Positions 8,787 through 17,482 of a stretch of 64,000 nucleotides of DNA are shown here, piece after piece. The notes beneath the pieces were generated by a model. It made no database searches, was not told the origin of the DNA, and saw nothing but the letters and a program-made list of their open reading frames with translations. Numbering within the stretch: the first letter of the stretch is position 1; every line of letters begins with the position of its first letter. The position numbers were made by a program, and so were the translations under genes. Source of the stretch: Methylophilus sp. 13 (lineage in GTDB: Bacteria; Pseudomonadota; Gammaproteobacteria; Burkholderiales; Methylophilaceae); the NCBI RefSeq assembly GCF_015354335.1, contig NZ_JADKYR010000002.1, positions 496,001 through 560,000 on the forward strand, written 5' to 3'.

Positions 8787-8861
8787 CTAACAGCCAAGGG
8801 GATGCAACAAGTTGATCACATAACGCTTTGTAATTTTTAAAGTCATCAATCAGCAAGCTTT

Positions 8862-10544
8862 TCAAACAACTGCATGCACCACTTGTAATTGCAAGCTACG
8901 GTTACCGTTGTACTCATTCACTTGTAACGAGTAGGCAAGTTCGACTTGTTCTGGCAACGGTTCAGCGTGCTGAAAATAAATGGCATCAAATTGCTGGTTG
9001 TGTTTTTGCAGGCGCAGTTTTAAGTGCTTTTCGGCCAATAATTTTTGTGACAAGACGTCAAACTGATCATAAAACACCGGTTGTGGAAAGCCTTGGCCCC
9101 AGACATGCTGGGTCAGTAATTCTGCAGTCTGCAAAGACATCTCAGTGAGCGCAAGCCCGCCATCGGTTTCCAGCATCTCTTGCAAGACTTCTGCGCTGAT
9201 CAGGCTTTGCACGACCTGCTCAAACGCCTGCTGAAAGCGCGCAAAATCTTCAGCGCGGACACTCAAGCCGGCCGCCATGGCATGGCCGCCAAACTTGACG
9301 ATGAGGTCGGGCTGCTGCTTGGTCACCAAGTCGAGTGCATCGCGCAAATGCAAGCCGGCTATCGAGCGGCCGGACCCTTTAATCAGGCCGTCTCCGGCAT
9401 CGGCAAAGACAATGACGGGGCGGTGAAAGCGCTCTTTGATGCGTGATGCCAGAATACCAATCACCCCCTGATGCCAGTCTGGCTGGAATACGCTAATCGT
9501 GTATTGCTCTGGCCTGAAATCCTGCGTTAAATCGGCCATGGCGTCGAATTGCATCTCAGCTTCAATCTGCTTGCGCTCGGCATTGAGGCGATGCAACTGC
9601 TGCGCATATTGCATGGCTTCTTGTGGCGTCTCGGCCAGCAAACAACGAATACCTATTGTCATATCATCCAGGCGACCAGCAGCATTCAGACGTGGGCCCA
9701 CATAAAAGCCCAAATCTTGCGCACTCACTTGTTGCGGATCGCGCCCGGCGAGCTTAAGAATGGCCTGAATGCCAGGGCAGGCTTGGCCATGGCGGATACG
9801 TTTGAGGCCTTGCCTGACCAGAATACGGTTATTGGCATCCAGCCGCACGAGGTCTGCGACGGTGCCCAGCGCGACCAGATCGAGCAAGCGCCCCAAGTGG
9901 ACTTGGTCTTCAGCCAACTGGCCGCGCTGCTTGAGCTCGGCACGCAAGGCAATCAGCACATAAAACATCACGCCGACGCCAGCCAGATGCTTGCTAGGAA
10001 AACCGCAGCCACGCTGGTTGGGATTCACGATGCAATCTGCAGCAGGCGTTTGCTCGGCGGGCAAATGATGATCGGTAATCAGAACGCGTAGGCCCAGTGC
10101 CTTGGCCGCGGCCACGCCGTCTATACTGGCGATACCGTTATCCACGGTCAGCAGCACCTGCGGCTGCCGCGTGGCTGCCAGCGCGACAATTTCCGGCGTG
10201 AGTCCATAGCCATATTCAAACCGGTTAGGCACCAGAAAATCGACCTCGGCGCCCATCATGCGCAAGCCGCGCATGGCGACACTGGTCGCTGTTGCACCAT
10301 CCGCGTCATAATCGCCGATGATTAAAATGCGCTGTTGTTGCGCAATCGCATCAGCCAATTGCCTTGCCATTTCCGCTGCGCCGGTCAAGGCCTCCGGTTT
10401 AAGCAGATGCGGCATGTCTTGCAAGCCCCAGTCAGCGCTTGTCACGCCTCTCGCTGCGAGCAATCTCGCCATCAATGGCGGCAAGCCCTGCGCTTGCAAG
10501 CCTTCCAGCGCAGCGATGTCATAAGTTCTCTGTTGAATCTTCAT
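8862..10544 (-). CDS. recJ: Single-stranded-DNA-specific exonuclease RecJ
   Basis: 5'-3' ssDNA exonuclease of recombination and mismatch repair. The 560-residue protein has the DHH-family motifs in order: IGDYDADGATATSVAM (motif I), a middle aspartate in LLTVDNG, ITDHHLPAE (motif III, the DHH box), and VALGTVADL (motif IV). The C-terminal DHHA1 region contains KGSGRSI and FGGHAMAAGL, followed by an OB-fold tail. The start overlaps the stop of the upstream RpfE-like gene by 4 nt (ATGA type), indicating translational coupling. Confidence 0.96.
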   Translation of the reverse strand: MKIQQRTYDIAALEGLQAQGLPPLMARLLAARGVTSADWGLQDMPHLLKPEALTGAAEMARQLADAIAQQQRILIIGDYDADGATATSVAMRGLRMMGAEVDFLVPNRFEYGYGLTPEIVALAATRQPQVLLTVDNGIASIDGVAAAKALGLRVLITDHHLPAEQTPAADCIVNPNQRGCGFPSKHLAGVGVMFYVLIALRAELKQRGQLAEDQVHLGRLLDLVALGTVADLVRLDANNRILVRQGLKRIRHGQACPGIQAILKLAGRDPQQVSAQDLGFYVGPRLNAAGRLDDMTIGIRCLLAETPQEAMQYAQQLHRLNAERKQIEAEMQFDAMADLTQDFRPEQYTISVFQPDWHQGVIGILASRIKERFHRPVIVFADAGDGLIKGSGRSIAGLHLRDALDLVTKQQPDLIVKFGGHAMAAGLSVRAEDFARFQQAFEQVVQSLISAEVLQEMLETDGGLALTEMSLQTAELLTQHVWGQGFPQPVFYDQFDVLSQKLLAEKHLKLRLQKHNQQFDAIYFQHAEPLPEQVELAYSLQVNEYNGNRSLQLQVVHAVV

Positions 10545-11536
10545 GGGTTGAATCCCGCTTGCTCAGTGGCGGAAGATAGCGATTGCTCGAGTTGCTGCAA
10601 TAGCTTGTTTAACGTGGTGGGCTTGCGCCAGAACTGCCAGCGCGGACGTTTCTGGTAATGAATCTGTACACTACGTTCAGCAAACGGGAGCACGATGTGA
10701 AGTGCTTGAAGCGTGCCAGCTTGCAAGGCCTGGTTGAGCGCAGGCCAATCCAGCGTTTCAAGTTCATCGGTGATCCACAGCGCCTGTTGTGTACGCGGCA
10801 GTTGCATCACCTCAGCCAGCGTGGTCGCTTTGCATCTGGGTAATTGCAAGGCACTCAACCCAGCAAAGACCTCGCCTTGCCCGGCAACCAAATCAAACCC
10901 ATGCTGCCAATCTGGCACAGGGCCCACGCTGGCAAACCAAAGGCTGTTGAGCGCTCCTGGCCAGTCAGCCATGGATGGCTCGGTGGCCAGTTGATGCAGC
11001 AGCATTTGCATCTCGTTGGCCCATTGCCGGATCAGGCCGGCATCAGGCCCTTGCGGCTGCCAGTGCATGGCTTGCTGAAACAGACAATCCTGTGGCCAGG
11101 GGCACTGCGCCTGAACCTGTCGCAAAGGTTGTAGCCACCAGTACCGCTGACCTGCATCAATATGCAGCTCAAAATCTGCTGCAAAATGGGCTTGTAGCCT
11201 CATTGTGAGCGCTTGATAAATCGCTGACGACAAGGGCACGACAGACTGCAAACTAAACGAATCACGTCGCATTACCAAATGGACAGGCAGCAGACAAAAG
11301 GCCGGCAGGACAGTCTCCTCCACTCTTGACGACAATACGCGACTGACTGGAGCGTGTGGTGCGCGGGAATCAGGCGCGACCAACTGCGTAAATAAGGCAT
11401 TTAAGGGTGGCTGTGCAACTGTTTGCCAGCTTGCATATTGCAACGACGGACACTGATTCAAGAGTGATTCAACTTGCGCAACAGGCTGCGCAGCCGCTCC
11501 AGACAAGTAATCTGTGATATAAATTTGCTGAATCAT
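10541..11536 (-). CDS. RpfE-like conserved hypothetical protein upstream of recJ
   Basis: A 331-residue cytosolic protein starting MIQQIYITDYLSGAAAQPVA. It has no membrane helix and is rich in tryptophan, leucine and glutamine. Its position directly upstream of recJ, overlapping by 4 nt, matches the RpfE-type gene that precedes recJ in Xanthomonas and many betaproteobacteria, sometimes annotated as a phosphoglycerate mutase-like protein. I see no catalytic motif that would support an enzymatic call. It is transcribed divergently from the GGDEF/EAL gene at 11756. Confidence 0.55.
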   Translation of the reverse strand: MIQQIYITDYLSGAAAQPVAQVESLLNQCPSLQYASWQTVAQPPLNALFTQLVAPDSRAPHAPVSRVLSSRVEETVLPAFCLLPVHLVMRRDSFSLQSVVPLSSAIYQALTMRLQAHFAADFELHIDAGQRYWWLQPLRQVQAQCPWPQDCLFQQAMHWQPQGPDAGLIRQWANEMQMLLHQLATEPSMADWPGALNSLWFASVGPVPDWQHGFDLVAGQGEVFAGLSALQLPRCKATTLAEVMQLPRTQQALWITDELETLDWPALNQALQAGTLQALHIVLPFAERSVQIHYQKRPRWQFWRKPTTLNKLLQQLEQSLSSATEQAGFNP

Positions 11537-11755
11537 GAGAAAACCAATACACTAGAACGAATCGAAAACTTGAATGCTTGCGGATGTCACCGGAATGAGT
11601 CAAACCTAGGCTGAACACGCGTGAGTAAGCAATTTTTGCAGTGACAAACATTAAACTTATACACGAAATTGGGGGGGATGTCATGAATCACCGGCGACGG
11701 CAGTGCAACCCATTTGTATTTGTGCTGATGTTATTTAGTATTTGACCTGGAATCC

Positions 11756-13858
11756 ATGCAATTCTTCCAAAACCTGAGTATACAGTCCAGACTACTGCTT
11801 CTAGTCATCGGCCCCGTCTTCGCGCTTTCCTGCATTTTTCTGTTGTTCGACTTTAAAGAACAACTGCAACATGAAGAAGAAAAACTCAGTCAGCATGCCT
11901 TGACCACTGCAAAATTTTTGTCTGCGGTCATCCATAATCAAGATCAATTACATGGCAAGCCTTATATTGATCGCTTGCTCAAGGCAAGCCAGCTTAACCG
12001 TGAGCCCTATCTTTCACTGATCATTGCAGACGCCAATAAACAACCGATCGCCAATATAGGTGCAGTCTTCACTATGCAAGACGGCCTGCTCCAGCAAGAC
12101 ACGATGGTCATGCAGCAAGCCACGCACGACATCACCATGGTGAAAGTGTTTTCCACCACGCCCGCACATCAGCTTTTGGGGTATGTATTTGTATCCGTAG
12201 ACAAAGCCGCCCTGATCGAAGACCATAGGCAGGCATTTATTAAAAATGTCGGCTATATCACGTTGACCCTGATCTTGTGTTCCATCCTTGTCAGCTGGGT
12301 CAGTCGCTCTATCAGTCAGCCAATTCGCGATATGACCGCGGCACTCAAGCGCTTTGTGATCGGTAGCCAGCAGGTCAGCCAGGTTAAAAACACCCTGCCA
12401 GAGATCAAATCCCTACAAAGTACGATCAACCAGATCTCGCGTGAGATGCAGCACGTCGAGGCAGACATGCGTCACCGCATTCAAGATGCACAGGCGCAAT
12501 TGCGTTATCAGGCGCGGCACGACGCCTTAACCGGGCTGGTCAATCGACAGGAACTCGAAAGACGGTTGCAGCAAGCCTTGCAAGACGTCAAACAGCATCG
12601 TGCCAATCATGTCTTCTGTTACATGGATCTCGACCAGTTCCGCGTCATCAACGACACCTGCGGTCACCTGGCAGGCGACGAAATGCTACGGCAGATCAGC
12701 ATGATCCTGAGCCAACGCATTCGTGCCGAAGACACCTTTGCCCGCCTGGGTGGCGATGAATTTGGCTTGTTACTGAGTTATTGCCAGGTTGAAAAAGCCA
12801 TTGAAATCGCCGCACAACTGCGGCAAATGGTCGAGGCCTTTCGTTTCATGCACGAAGGTCGGCTATTTCAAACTGGCATTAGCATAGGCATCGTTGAAAT
12901 CACCGCAGACCTCAAGGACGTTGGCCAGATTACGCGCCATGCGGATGCCGCCTGCTACGTTGCCAAAGACAACGGCCGCAACCAGATTCACCTGTTCCAC
13001 AATGAAGATGACGTGATGCTCAAGCGCCATGCGGAAATGGAGTGGGTACTGCGCATCAACGAAGCCATCGAACACAACGAATTTGTATTGTATTGCCAAG
13101 GCATTTTTCCGCTACAGCAAAAAGAACTGCCCCCCTTCTATGAAATCCTGATCCGCAAGCGTGACGAAAACGGCGGCATTATCCCGCCTGCCGAGTTTCT
13201 GCCATCGGCAGAGCGTTACAACCTCATGACCAAAATTGATCGCTGGGTCATTCAACATGCCTTTATGGCATTACAACCCCTGTTCAAACTGCAATCCAGC
13301 ATCAAACCGTTTATTGTCAGCATTAACCTCTCGGGCATGTCGCTTGGAGATCCACAGCTATTGCCCTACATCAAAAACTGCTTTGAAACCTACGAGATTT
13401 CGCCTGGCCACGTCTGCTTCGAAATTACTGAAACCTCGGCAATTATCAATATCGACAACACGATCAAACTGATTAAAGAACTACAAAAAATGGGCACCCG
13501 CTTCATGCTGGATGACTTTGGCAGCGGCATGTCCTCATTCAGCTACCTCAAGCACCTGCCCGTCAACTTCCTAAAAATGGATGGTGCCTATGTCAAAGAC
13601 ATCACCAGCAACAAGGTAGACTTAGCTATGGCCAAAGCCATTCAAAGCGTTGCTCAATCCATGGAAATCAAGACCATTGCAGAATATGTTGAAGACCAAG
13701 CCACCTTGGACTGCCTCAAAGAAATGGGCGTCGCCTATGCACAAGGCTTCTACTTAAACCGCCCGATGCCACTCAACGAAGCCCTGGCCCGCCATATTGG
13801 GACCATCAGCCAACAACTTCAAGTACCCGTAACCATTACCCCCGATCTCGCAGTTTAA
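11756..13858 (+). CDS. Membrane-anchored HAMP-GGDEF-EAL protein
   Basis: Cyclic-di-GMP turnover protein of 700 residues. An N-terminal helix (~10-32), a periplasmic sensor region of ~130 residues and a second helix (~163-183) are followed by a HAMP-like linker (SRSISQPIRDMTAALKRF). The GGDEF domain is intact (ARLGGDEFG), with the RxxD inhibitory site RAED. In the EAL domain the signature reads YEILIRKR (EIL rather than EAL). SINLS, CFEITE, MLDDFG, FLKMDG and AEYVED are kept, so phosphodiesterase residues seem present. The ATG at 11756 follows a GGAATCC leader. Confidence 0.93.
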   Translation: MQFFQNLSIQSRLLLLVIGPVFALSCIFLLFDFKEQLQHEEEKLSQHALTTAKFLSAVIHNQDQLHGKPYIDRLLKASQLNREPYLSLIIADANKQPIANIGAVFTMQDGLLQQDTMVMQQATHDITMVKVFSTTPAHQLLGYVFVSVDKAALIEDHRQAFIKNVGYITLTLILCSILVSWVSRSISQPIRDMTAALKRFVIGSQQVSQVKNTLPEIKSLQSTINQISREMQHVEADMRHRIQDAQAQLRYQARHDALTGLVNRQELERRLQQALQDVKQHRANHVFCYMDLDQFRVINDTCGHLAGDEMLRQISMILSQRIRAEDTFARLGGDEFGLLLSYCQVEKAIEIAAQLRQMVEAFRFMHEGRLFQTGISIGIVEITADLKDVGQITRHADAACYVAKDNGRNQIHLFHNEDDVMLKRHAEMEWVLRINEAIEHNEFVLYCQGIFPLQQKELPPFYEILIRKRDENGGIIPPAEFLPSAERYNLMTKIDRWVIQHAFMALQPLFKLQSSIKPFIVSINLSGMSLGDPQLLPYIKNCFETYEISPGHVCFEITETSAIINIDNTIKLIKELQKMGTRFMLDDFGSGMSSFSYLKHLPVNFLKMDGAYVKDITSNKVDLAMAKAIQSVAQSMEIKTIAEYVEDQATLDCLKEMGVAYAQGFYLNRPMPLNEALARHIGTISQQLQVPVTITPDLAV

Positions 13859-14067
13859 TTGCACAACCAAGACTATGTGGACCAGACTTAAAGCCACAAT
13901 CTTCGCAGCCTCAGAAGTTTGATCTCCTCACATGATCAACCTCGTTGACAGCTTGAAATGACGTAAATCTTCAGTATTAGGTGCTGTACCCTTAAGACTT
14001 GAGGCATGCAGAAACAACAAGCCAGGATGAACTGCAAATGATGATTGGGTGCAATCAAAATCACTAT

Positions 14068-14268
14068 TTAAAAAGTACTCCCCCACCAACACTGTCGAAT
14101 TAAACTGACCCTTGGATTGAACCCAATAAAAAGCCTCAGCCGCTGCTGCTCCAAGCTGGGATCCATGCCCTCAGCCACTAGCTTTATGGCCTCTTCACGC
14201 TTTTGCTTGACTTGCTGTAGGGAGATATCTGGAAGTACCAGGGGGAAAGCAGCTTTTCTTTGCTGCAA
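14068..14268 (-). pseudogene. Remnant of a DUF4102-type tyrosine integrase N-terminus
   Basis: About 65 codons resemble the arm-binding N-terminal domain of island-type integrases: LPDISLQQVKQKREEA followed by KLVAEGMDPSLEQQ, matching the family pattern of pattern-SLAxAR then LxAxGxDP. The segment breaks into unrelated sequence on both sides and no catalytic domain remains. It lies just outside the left end of the tRNA-Pro element, suggesting an earlier integration at the same locus. Confidence 0.5.
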
Positions 14269-14396
14269 AGCGACACTAGAGCCGCCACCACTTGCTAATG
14301 TTGGGGTAACTCACACTGGGGCTAAGTGTTGTTACCCCGTCACTTACCCCACTTTACTCGTGGATATCAATGAACTACTTTGGATGGCTGATACGT

Positions 14397-14434
14397 AAAA
14401 ATAGCCTTGAAAGGTCGTTTCAAGGCTATTTTTT
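14397..14434. terminator. Strong bidirectional terminator-like hairpin
   Basis: Sixteen-base arms ending GCCTTGAAA and TTTCAAGGC around a GGTCG loop, with A-run and T-run on either side, so it could act on both strands. It separates the integrase remnant from the element's left end. Confidence 0.8.
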
Positions 14435-14465
14435 GGATGGTATTGAACCACCTTGGATATGTGTA

Positions 14466-14510
14466 TGGTCGGGACGGCGGGATTCGAACTCGCGACCCCT
14501 TGCACCCCAT
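14466..14510 (-). repeat. Left attachment site: displaced tRNA-Pro 3' segment
   Basis: Perfect 45-bp direct repeat of 18434-18478. It corresponds to the 3' part of tRNA-Pro from the anticodon loop through the encoded CCA. The match ends abruptly after CACCCCAT, so the copy is not a functional tRNA. It marks the left boundary of the ~4-kb element. Confidence 0.95.
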
Positions 14511-14616
14511 TTACATCCGGCAAAACAGAAACCTAATTAAATCAATACCTTGCGACGCTTGCTAACGTCGATTTTAGGCCTTGATTAGCCTCAACATGGC
14601 TTATTTAGTCATGAAA

Positions 14617-14636
14617 GGTTACGTTATGGTTACGTT
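14617..14636 (+). promoter_or_regulatory. Candidate integrase arm-type sites, left end
   Basis: Two direct copies of GGTTACGTT at 14617-14625 and 14628-14636, 11 bp apart, about one helical turn. The same pair with the same spacing and orientation occurs at 18369-18388 near the right end. Arm-type binding by the integrase is inferred from that symmetry. Confidence 0.55.
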
Positions 14637-14650
14637 TTTAATCCCAAAAT

Positions 14651-14712
14651 CCTCACCGATTTTCCATAGTCCCCAGCCATCAAGCATGGGGGCTGTGGGA
14701 AATTCGGTGAGG
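14651..14712. other. 62-nt imperfect hairpin, candidate replication origin
   Basis: The arms begin CCTCACCGA and end TCGGTGAGG, with about 24 paired positions, one T-T mismatch, one bulge and two G-U-type pairs around a 13-nt loop (AGCCATCAAGCAT). It lies 172 nt upstream of the HUH initiator gene and has no T-run, so it is not a simple terminator. A double-strand or single-strand origin for rolling-circle replication is the natural inference. Confidence 0.6.
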
Positions 14713-14883
14713 TCATTTCTATTTAAATTAATCCACACACAACGTGCAAAGCTTTTGAGGACTGCCGCACGGACAACGCGCGCCAGCCCGCAAAAAGCGC
14801 AGACGCGGAGCGTCGATCTTAATCTTGTAATAAGAACACTTACCAAAACAACATATTCAACTATTTGGTATTGAGGTGAAATC

Positions 14884-15663
14884 ATGACCACCTTTAAAGA
14901 CCTACAAGATGAAATCCTGAATGAATCAGGCCATCAATCATGGCATCGTGTAACCGTTCGTGATTTTGGTGACAAGAATATTGAAGTTTCAGTCATGCCA
15001 TACGAAACATGGTCAGAGATGAGTGAAGAAGATTTACCGCATAAATCTAAACGCGGTGAAGGGGACAGAGAACGTTCAGCTGAAGTCGCGGCAAAACGTG
15101 CTAAACGTAAGGTAAGGCACCTATGCAAGATGCTTAAGGCTCGCTATATGCTCACGCTAACGACAAAAGAAGTTATCACCGATACCGAAGTTTTCCAGCG
15201 GTACTTTCAAGAGTTTGTGCGCCGGATTAGACTTGTATCGAATTTCCAATATGTAGCCACACATGAACTGCAAAAACGTGGTGCGTTACATCTGCATGTT
15301 GCTGTAGCTAATCGACAAGATTACAAGCTGCTTTGGTCAATTTGGCATCGTGTGGTTGGTCAAGGAAATGGGCGTGTTCATGTAACCTCTGGAAACAAAA
15401 AAGCATCCATTAACAGGATTGCTGCCTATATTTCTAAATACATCGCCAAGAGCTTTGAATCGGGTGAATTAAATAAACGTCGATACTGGGCAAGTAAAGG
15501 AATAGGCGAACCAATTAAGGAGGTTCACCTTCTTAGAAAAAACTGGGAGTTTGTTGAAGTCTTGATGTACATCGTTGAGATATTTAAAGACCGAGGTATT
15601 ACATTCGATCTTAGTTGTAATTGGTGCAATGGTAATAAAGGACTATTTTGGATGAGTACATGA
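14884..15663 (+). CDS. HUH rolling-circle replication initiator-like protein
   Basis: A 259-residue protein with the three classical rolling-circle motifs. Motif I is MLTLTTK at ~89-95. The HUH motif is HLH at 136-138, in GALHLHVAV. The tyrosine motif is YISKYIAK at 182-189, offering Tyr182/Tyr186 as nicking residues. A basic region (AKRAKRKVRH) precedes motif I. The start has a GAGGTG ribosome-binding site 5 nt upstream. It would nick a double-strand origin and prime replication or excision-linked amplification of the element. Similar proteins occur in small phages and plasmids; the exact family is not determined here. Confidence 0.8.
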   Translation: MTTFKDLQDEILNESGHQSWHRVTVRDFGDKNIEVSVMPYETWSEMSEEDLPHKSKRGEGDRERSAEVAAKRAKRKVRHLCKMLKARYMLTLTTKEVITDTEVFQRYFQEFVRRIRLVSNFQYVATHELQKRGALHLHVAVANRQDYKLLWSIWHRVVGQGNGRVHVTSGNKKASINRIAAYISKYIAKSFESGELNKRRYWASKGIGEPIKEVHLLRKNWEFVEVLMYIVEIFKDRGITFDLSCNWCNGNKGLFWMST

Positions 15664-15675
15664 GTTTTTGAATGC

Positions 15676-16776
15676 CTAATGAAATTTTTCTATATATCTA
15701 GAGTTAACCCAACCTTGGATTTTTAGATCAGTTGATTCGTCGACTCTCTCAACCAATGACCAATCTCCGTCTTTCTTAATCAGACGCACAGTTTGCCCTA
15801 TGTATATCTGCCCAAGAATTGCAGATTTGGATTTTGGTTTAGTTCTAACAAGTAAGATTTCGCATTTTACAAAACGGAACTCTCTGAGCTCTAAACTTCG
15901 AATACTATCTAGTGGAGTGGATCTTTTTACCTCCTTTATAATCTGACGCGGACTTTCTGGAGGTTTATCAAAATAGTGATGATCAATATAAAGAGTCATT
16001 ACTGAGACAGCCAAAGGGCATAACAAGAGGCTAAATATAAGAAGTAAATAATTTTGCTTTTTTGGGCTACCAAGCTTTTTAAGCTCTTCAATTATTAATA
16101 AATATAATCTTTCCAAATTTTGAGTTGTTTCAATTTGGAATGACTCATTTACACGATTGCTTATATAACCAACCTCTTCAAAAGAGATATTTGTTTCTTC
16201 AACAGTAAAAGTGTTGTCATCATTGACCACTAACTTACTAAGTTCAATTTGATTTTTTTCTACTAGCGAATTTATTTGTCCTAAGACTTTAACTGCCTCA
16301 TTAAAAGATGAGGTCTGAACACGCTCAACCATCTCTCGGTAAGGTTTGAAAGGATCATTGAAACGTTCTATTTGCTTTATAAAGTCGGTTTGATATTTAA
16401 ATGGATTACTAACTCGCTCCATCTTCTCAATCATTTCTTGATAAGGTTTGAAAGGATCATTGAGTCGTTCTATTTGCTTTATAAAGTCGGTTTGATATTT
16501 AAATGGATTACTAACACGTTCCATCTTCTCAATCATCTCCCGATGAGACTTGAAAGGATCATTGAGTCGTTCTATTTGCTTCATCAAGTCGGTTTGATAT
16601 TTAAATGGATTACTAACTCGCTCCATCTTCTCAATCATTTCTTGATAAGGTTTGAAAGGATCATTGAGTCGTTCTATTTGCTTTATAAAGTCGGTTTGAT
16701 ATTTAAATGGATTACTAACACGTTCCATCTTCTCAATCATCTCCCGATGAGACTTGAAAGGATCGTTATCGCTCAT
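15676..16776 (-). CDS. Nested-repeat membrane protein with C-terminal SH3-like domain
   Basis: A 366-residue protein of unknown function. Residues 4-156 are nine 17-residue units alternating NDPFK(SH/PY)xEMIEKMERV and SNPFKYQTDFIKQIERL; the last is degenerate. Pairs make 34-residue units, and these alternate to give a 68-residue, 204-bp higher-order unit present twice. The pattern predicts amphipathic helix or coiled coil. One membrane helix lies at ~242-263, and residues ~300-364 resemble a bacterial SH3 domain ending GWVNSRYIEKF. There is no signal peptide, so the repeats are probably cytoplasmic and the SH3 periplasmic. It ends convergently 12 nt from the initiator gene. Confidence 0.75.
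   Translation of the reverse strand: MSDNDPFKSHREMIEKMERVSNPFKYQTDFIKQIERLNDPFKPYQEMIEKMERVSNPFKYQTDLMKQIERLNDPFKSHREMIEKMERVSNPFKYQTDFIKQIERLNDPFKPYQEMIEKMERVSNPFKYQTDFIKQIERFNDPFKPYREMVERVQTSSFNEAVKVLGQINSLVEKNQIELSKLVVNDDNTFTVEETNISFEEVGYISNRVNESFQIETTQNLERLYLLIIEELKKLGSPKKQNYLLLIFSLLLCPLAVSVMTLYIDHHYFDKPPESPRQIIKEVKRSTPLDSIRSLELREFRFVKCEILLVRTKPKSKSAILGQIYIGQTVRLIKKDGDWSLVERVDESTDLKIQGWVNSRYIEKFH
16309..16767 (-). repeat. In-gene tandem repeats (51/102/204 bp hierarchy)
   Basis: DNA encoding the nine 17-residue units. The 204-bp double unit is nearly identical between its two copies, differing at a handful of positions such as CTTTATAAAG versus CTTCATCAAG, so the last duplication is recent. 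Repeat number may vary by slippage or recombination. Confidence 0.9.
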
Positions 16777-17152
16777 AAAAACAACCTTTGTTTGTTCAAG
16801 TTAAGAATATGCAAATGATTATGAATGAAATTTGAAACTACCACCATTAAGTCAACCACAACAAGAATTCACGCCAACAATAAATAACATTTGACGCGTG
16901 ACTGAGAACATAATAATCTACAAATGAACGGTTTATATTTACGGCGTAAGTTGGATACGCCCCCGGCATACATAAGTCAAAGGTTTAATTCCAGCCCGTA
17001 GCGAACGCTTGGGTTTTGTACATATCAATTTGACATAAGCTAGCCGTCTCTTTTCTATCCAACCCCGTTCATGTGTCCCAATTCTTTTGGGTGCATGAAT
17101 ATCGTGCACCTATCAGATTTGGATTTATGAATTTGATACGGGAAAACTCCAA
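16777..17152. other. AT-rich control region of the element
   Basis: A 376-nt gap between the divergently read repeat-protein gene and the HTH gene, presumably holding both promoters. I see no coding frame worth calling. The clearest structure is the palindrome at 17091-17109; the stretch near 16930-17000 is slightly more GC-rich and may be a decayed repeat. Confidence 0.5.
17091..17109. promoter_or_regulatory. Palindromic operator candidate upstream of the HTH gene
   Basis: GTGCATGAATATCGTGCAC: seven of nine base pairs are symmetric about the centre. It ends 43 nt before the ATG of the putative excisionase/regulator, a suitable position for autoregulation. Confidence 0.4.
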
Positions 17153-17482
17153 ATGATTACTTTAAGCACTAAAGAGGCGGCTGCTTTCCTGCATCTGCAC
17201 CCTACTACGCTGCTTGATCGCACTAAGTCTGGTGAGATACCCGCCGCTAAAATCGGCAAGTGCTGGGTATTTTTGCAAGTTGACTTGATAGAGTATCTGC
17301 GCTCAAAATACTCTCAGCAAGCGTCGCAGGGTGACGAAGGGAATGAACAATGTCACTCTACAAACGAAAGGACTCAAAGTTCTATTGGGTCAAAATCGCT
17401 GTCAACGGTCAAAAACCGGTATATGAATCTACTGGCACTACCGACCGCCAACAAGCGAAAGAGTACGAAGCGAAGCGGCTAA
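17153..17482 (+). CDS. Putative excisionase/HTH DNA-binding protein
   Basis: The N-terminal ~55 residues form a MerR/excisionase-type helix-turn-helix: LSTKEAAAFLHLHPTTLLDR, then GEIPAAKIGKCWVF, then a second helix DLIEYLRSKY. This is the usual Xis-like partner of a tyrosine integrase. The last ~44 codons overlap the integrase start by 133 nt in another frame and have no recognisable fold. Function as directionality factor is inferred from fold and position. Confidence 0.75.
   Translation: MITLSTKEAAAFLHLHPTTLLDRTKSGEIPAAKIGKCWVFLQVDLIEYLRSKYSQQASQGDEGNEQCHSTNERTQSSIGSKSLSTVKNRYMNLLALPTANKRKSTKRSG

Noticed and set aside
11537-11755. Cyclic-di-GMP riboswitch before the GGDEF/EAL gene
   Set aside because: The conserved GEMM core and tetraloop-receptor sequences could not be found.
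14466-14510. Second functional tRNA-Pro
   Set aside because: Only the 3' 45 nt are present; the 5' half and anticodon 5' stem are missing.
14581-14891. Short frames on both strands across the hairpin region
   Set aside because: They mirror each other over the structured non-coding segment, have no conserved motif, and one runs into the initiator gene.
16309-16767. Regular direct repeats resembling a CRISPR array
   Set aside because: Repeats are contiguous multiples of 51 bp with no unique spacers, and they encode an in-frame protein repeat.
16372-16818. 148-codon plus-strand frame across the repeats
   Set aside because: It is the antisense shadow of the repeat-encoding gene; its apparent repeats come from that gene, and it lacks a ribosome-binding site.
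17350-17482. Frameshifted single gene joining the HTH protein and integrase
   Set aside because: The HTH protein has its own complete domain and the integrase its own ATG and N-terminal domain; a 133-nt overlap of xis and int is plausible without a frameshift.
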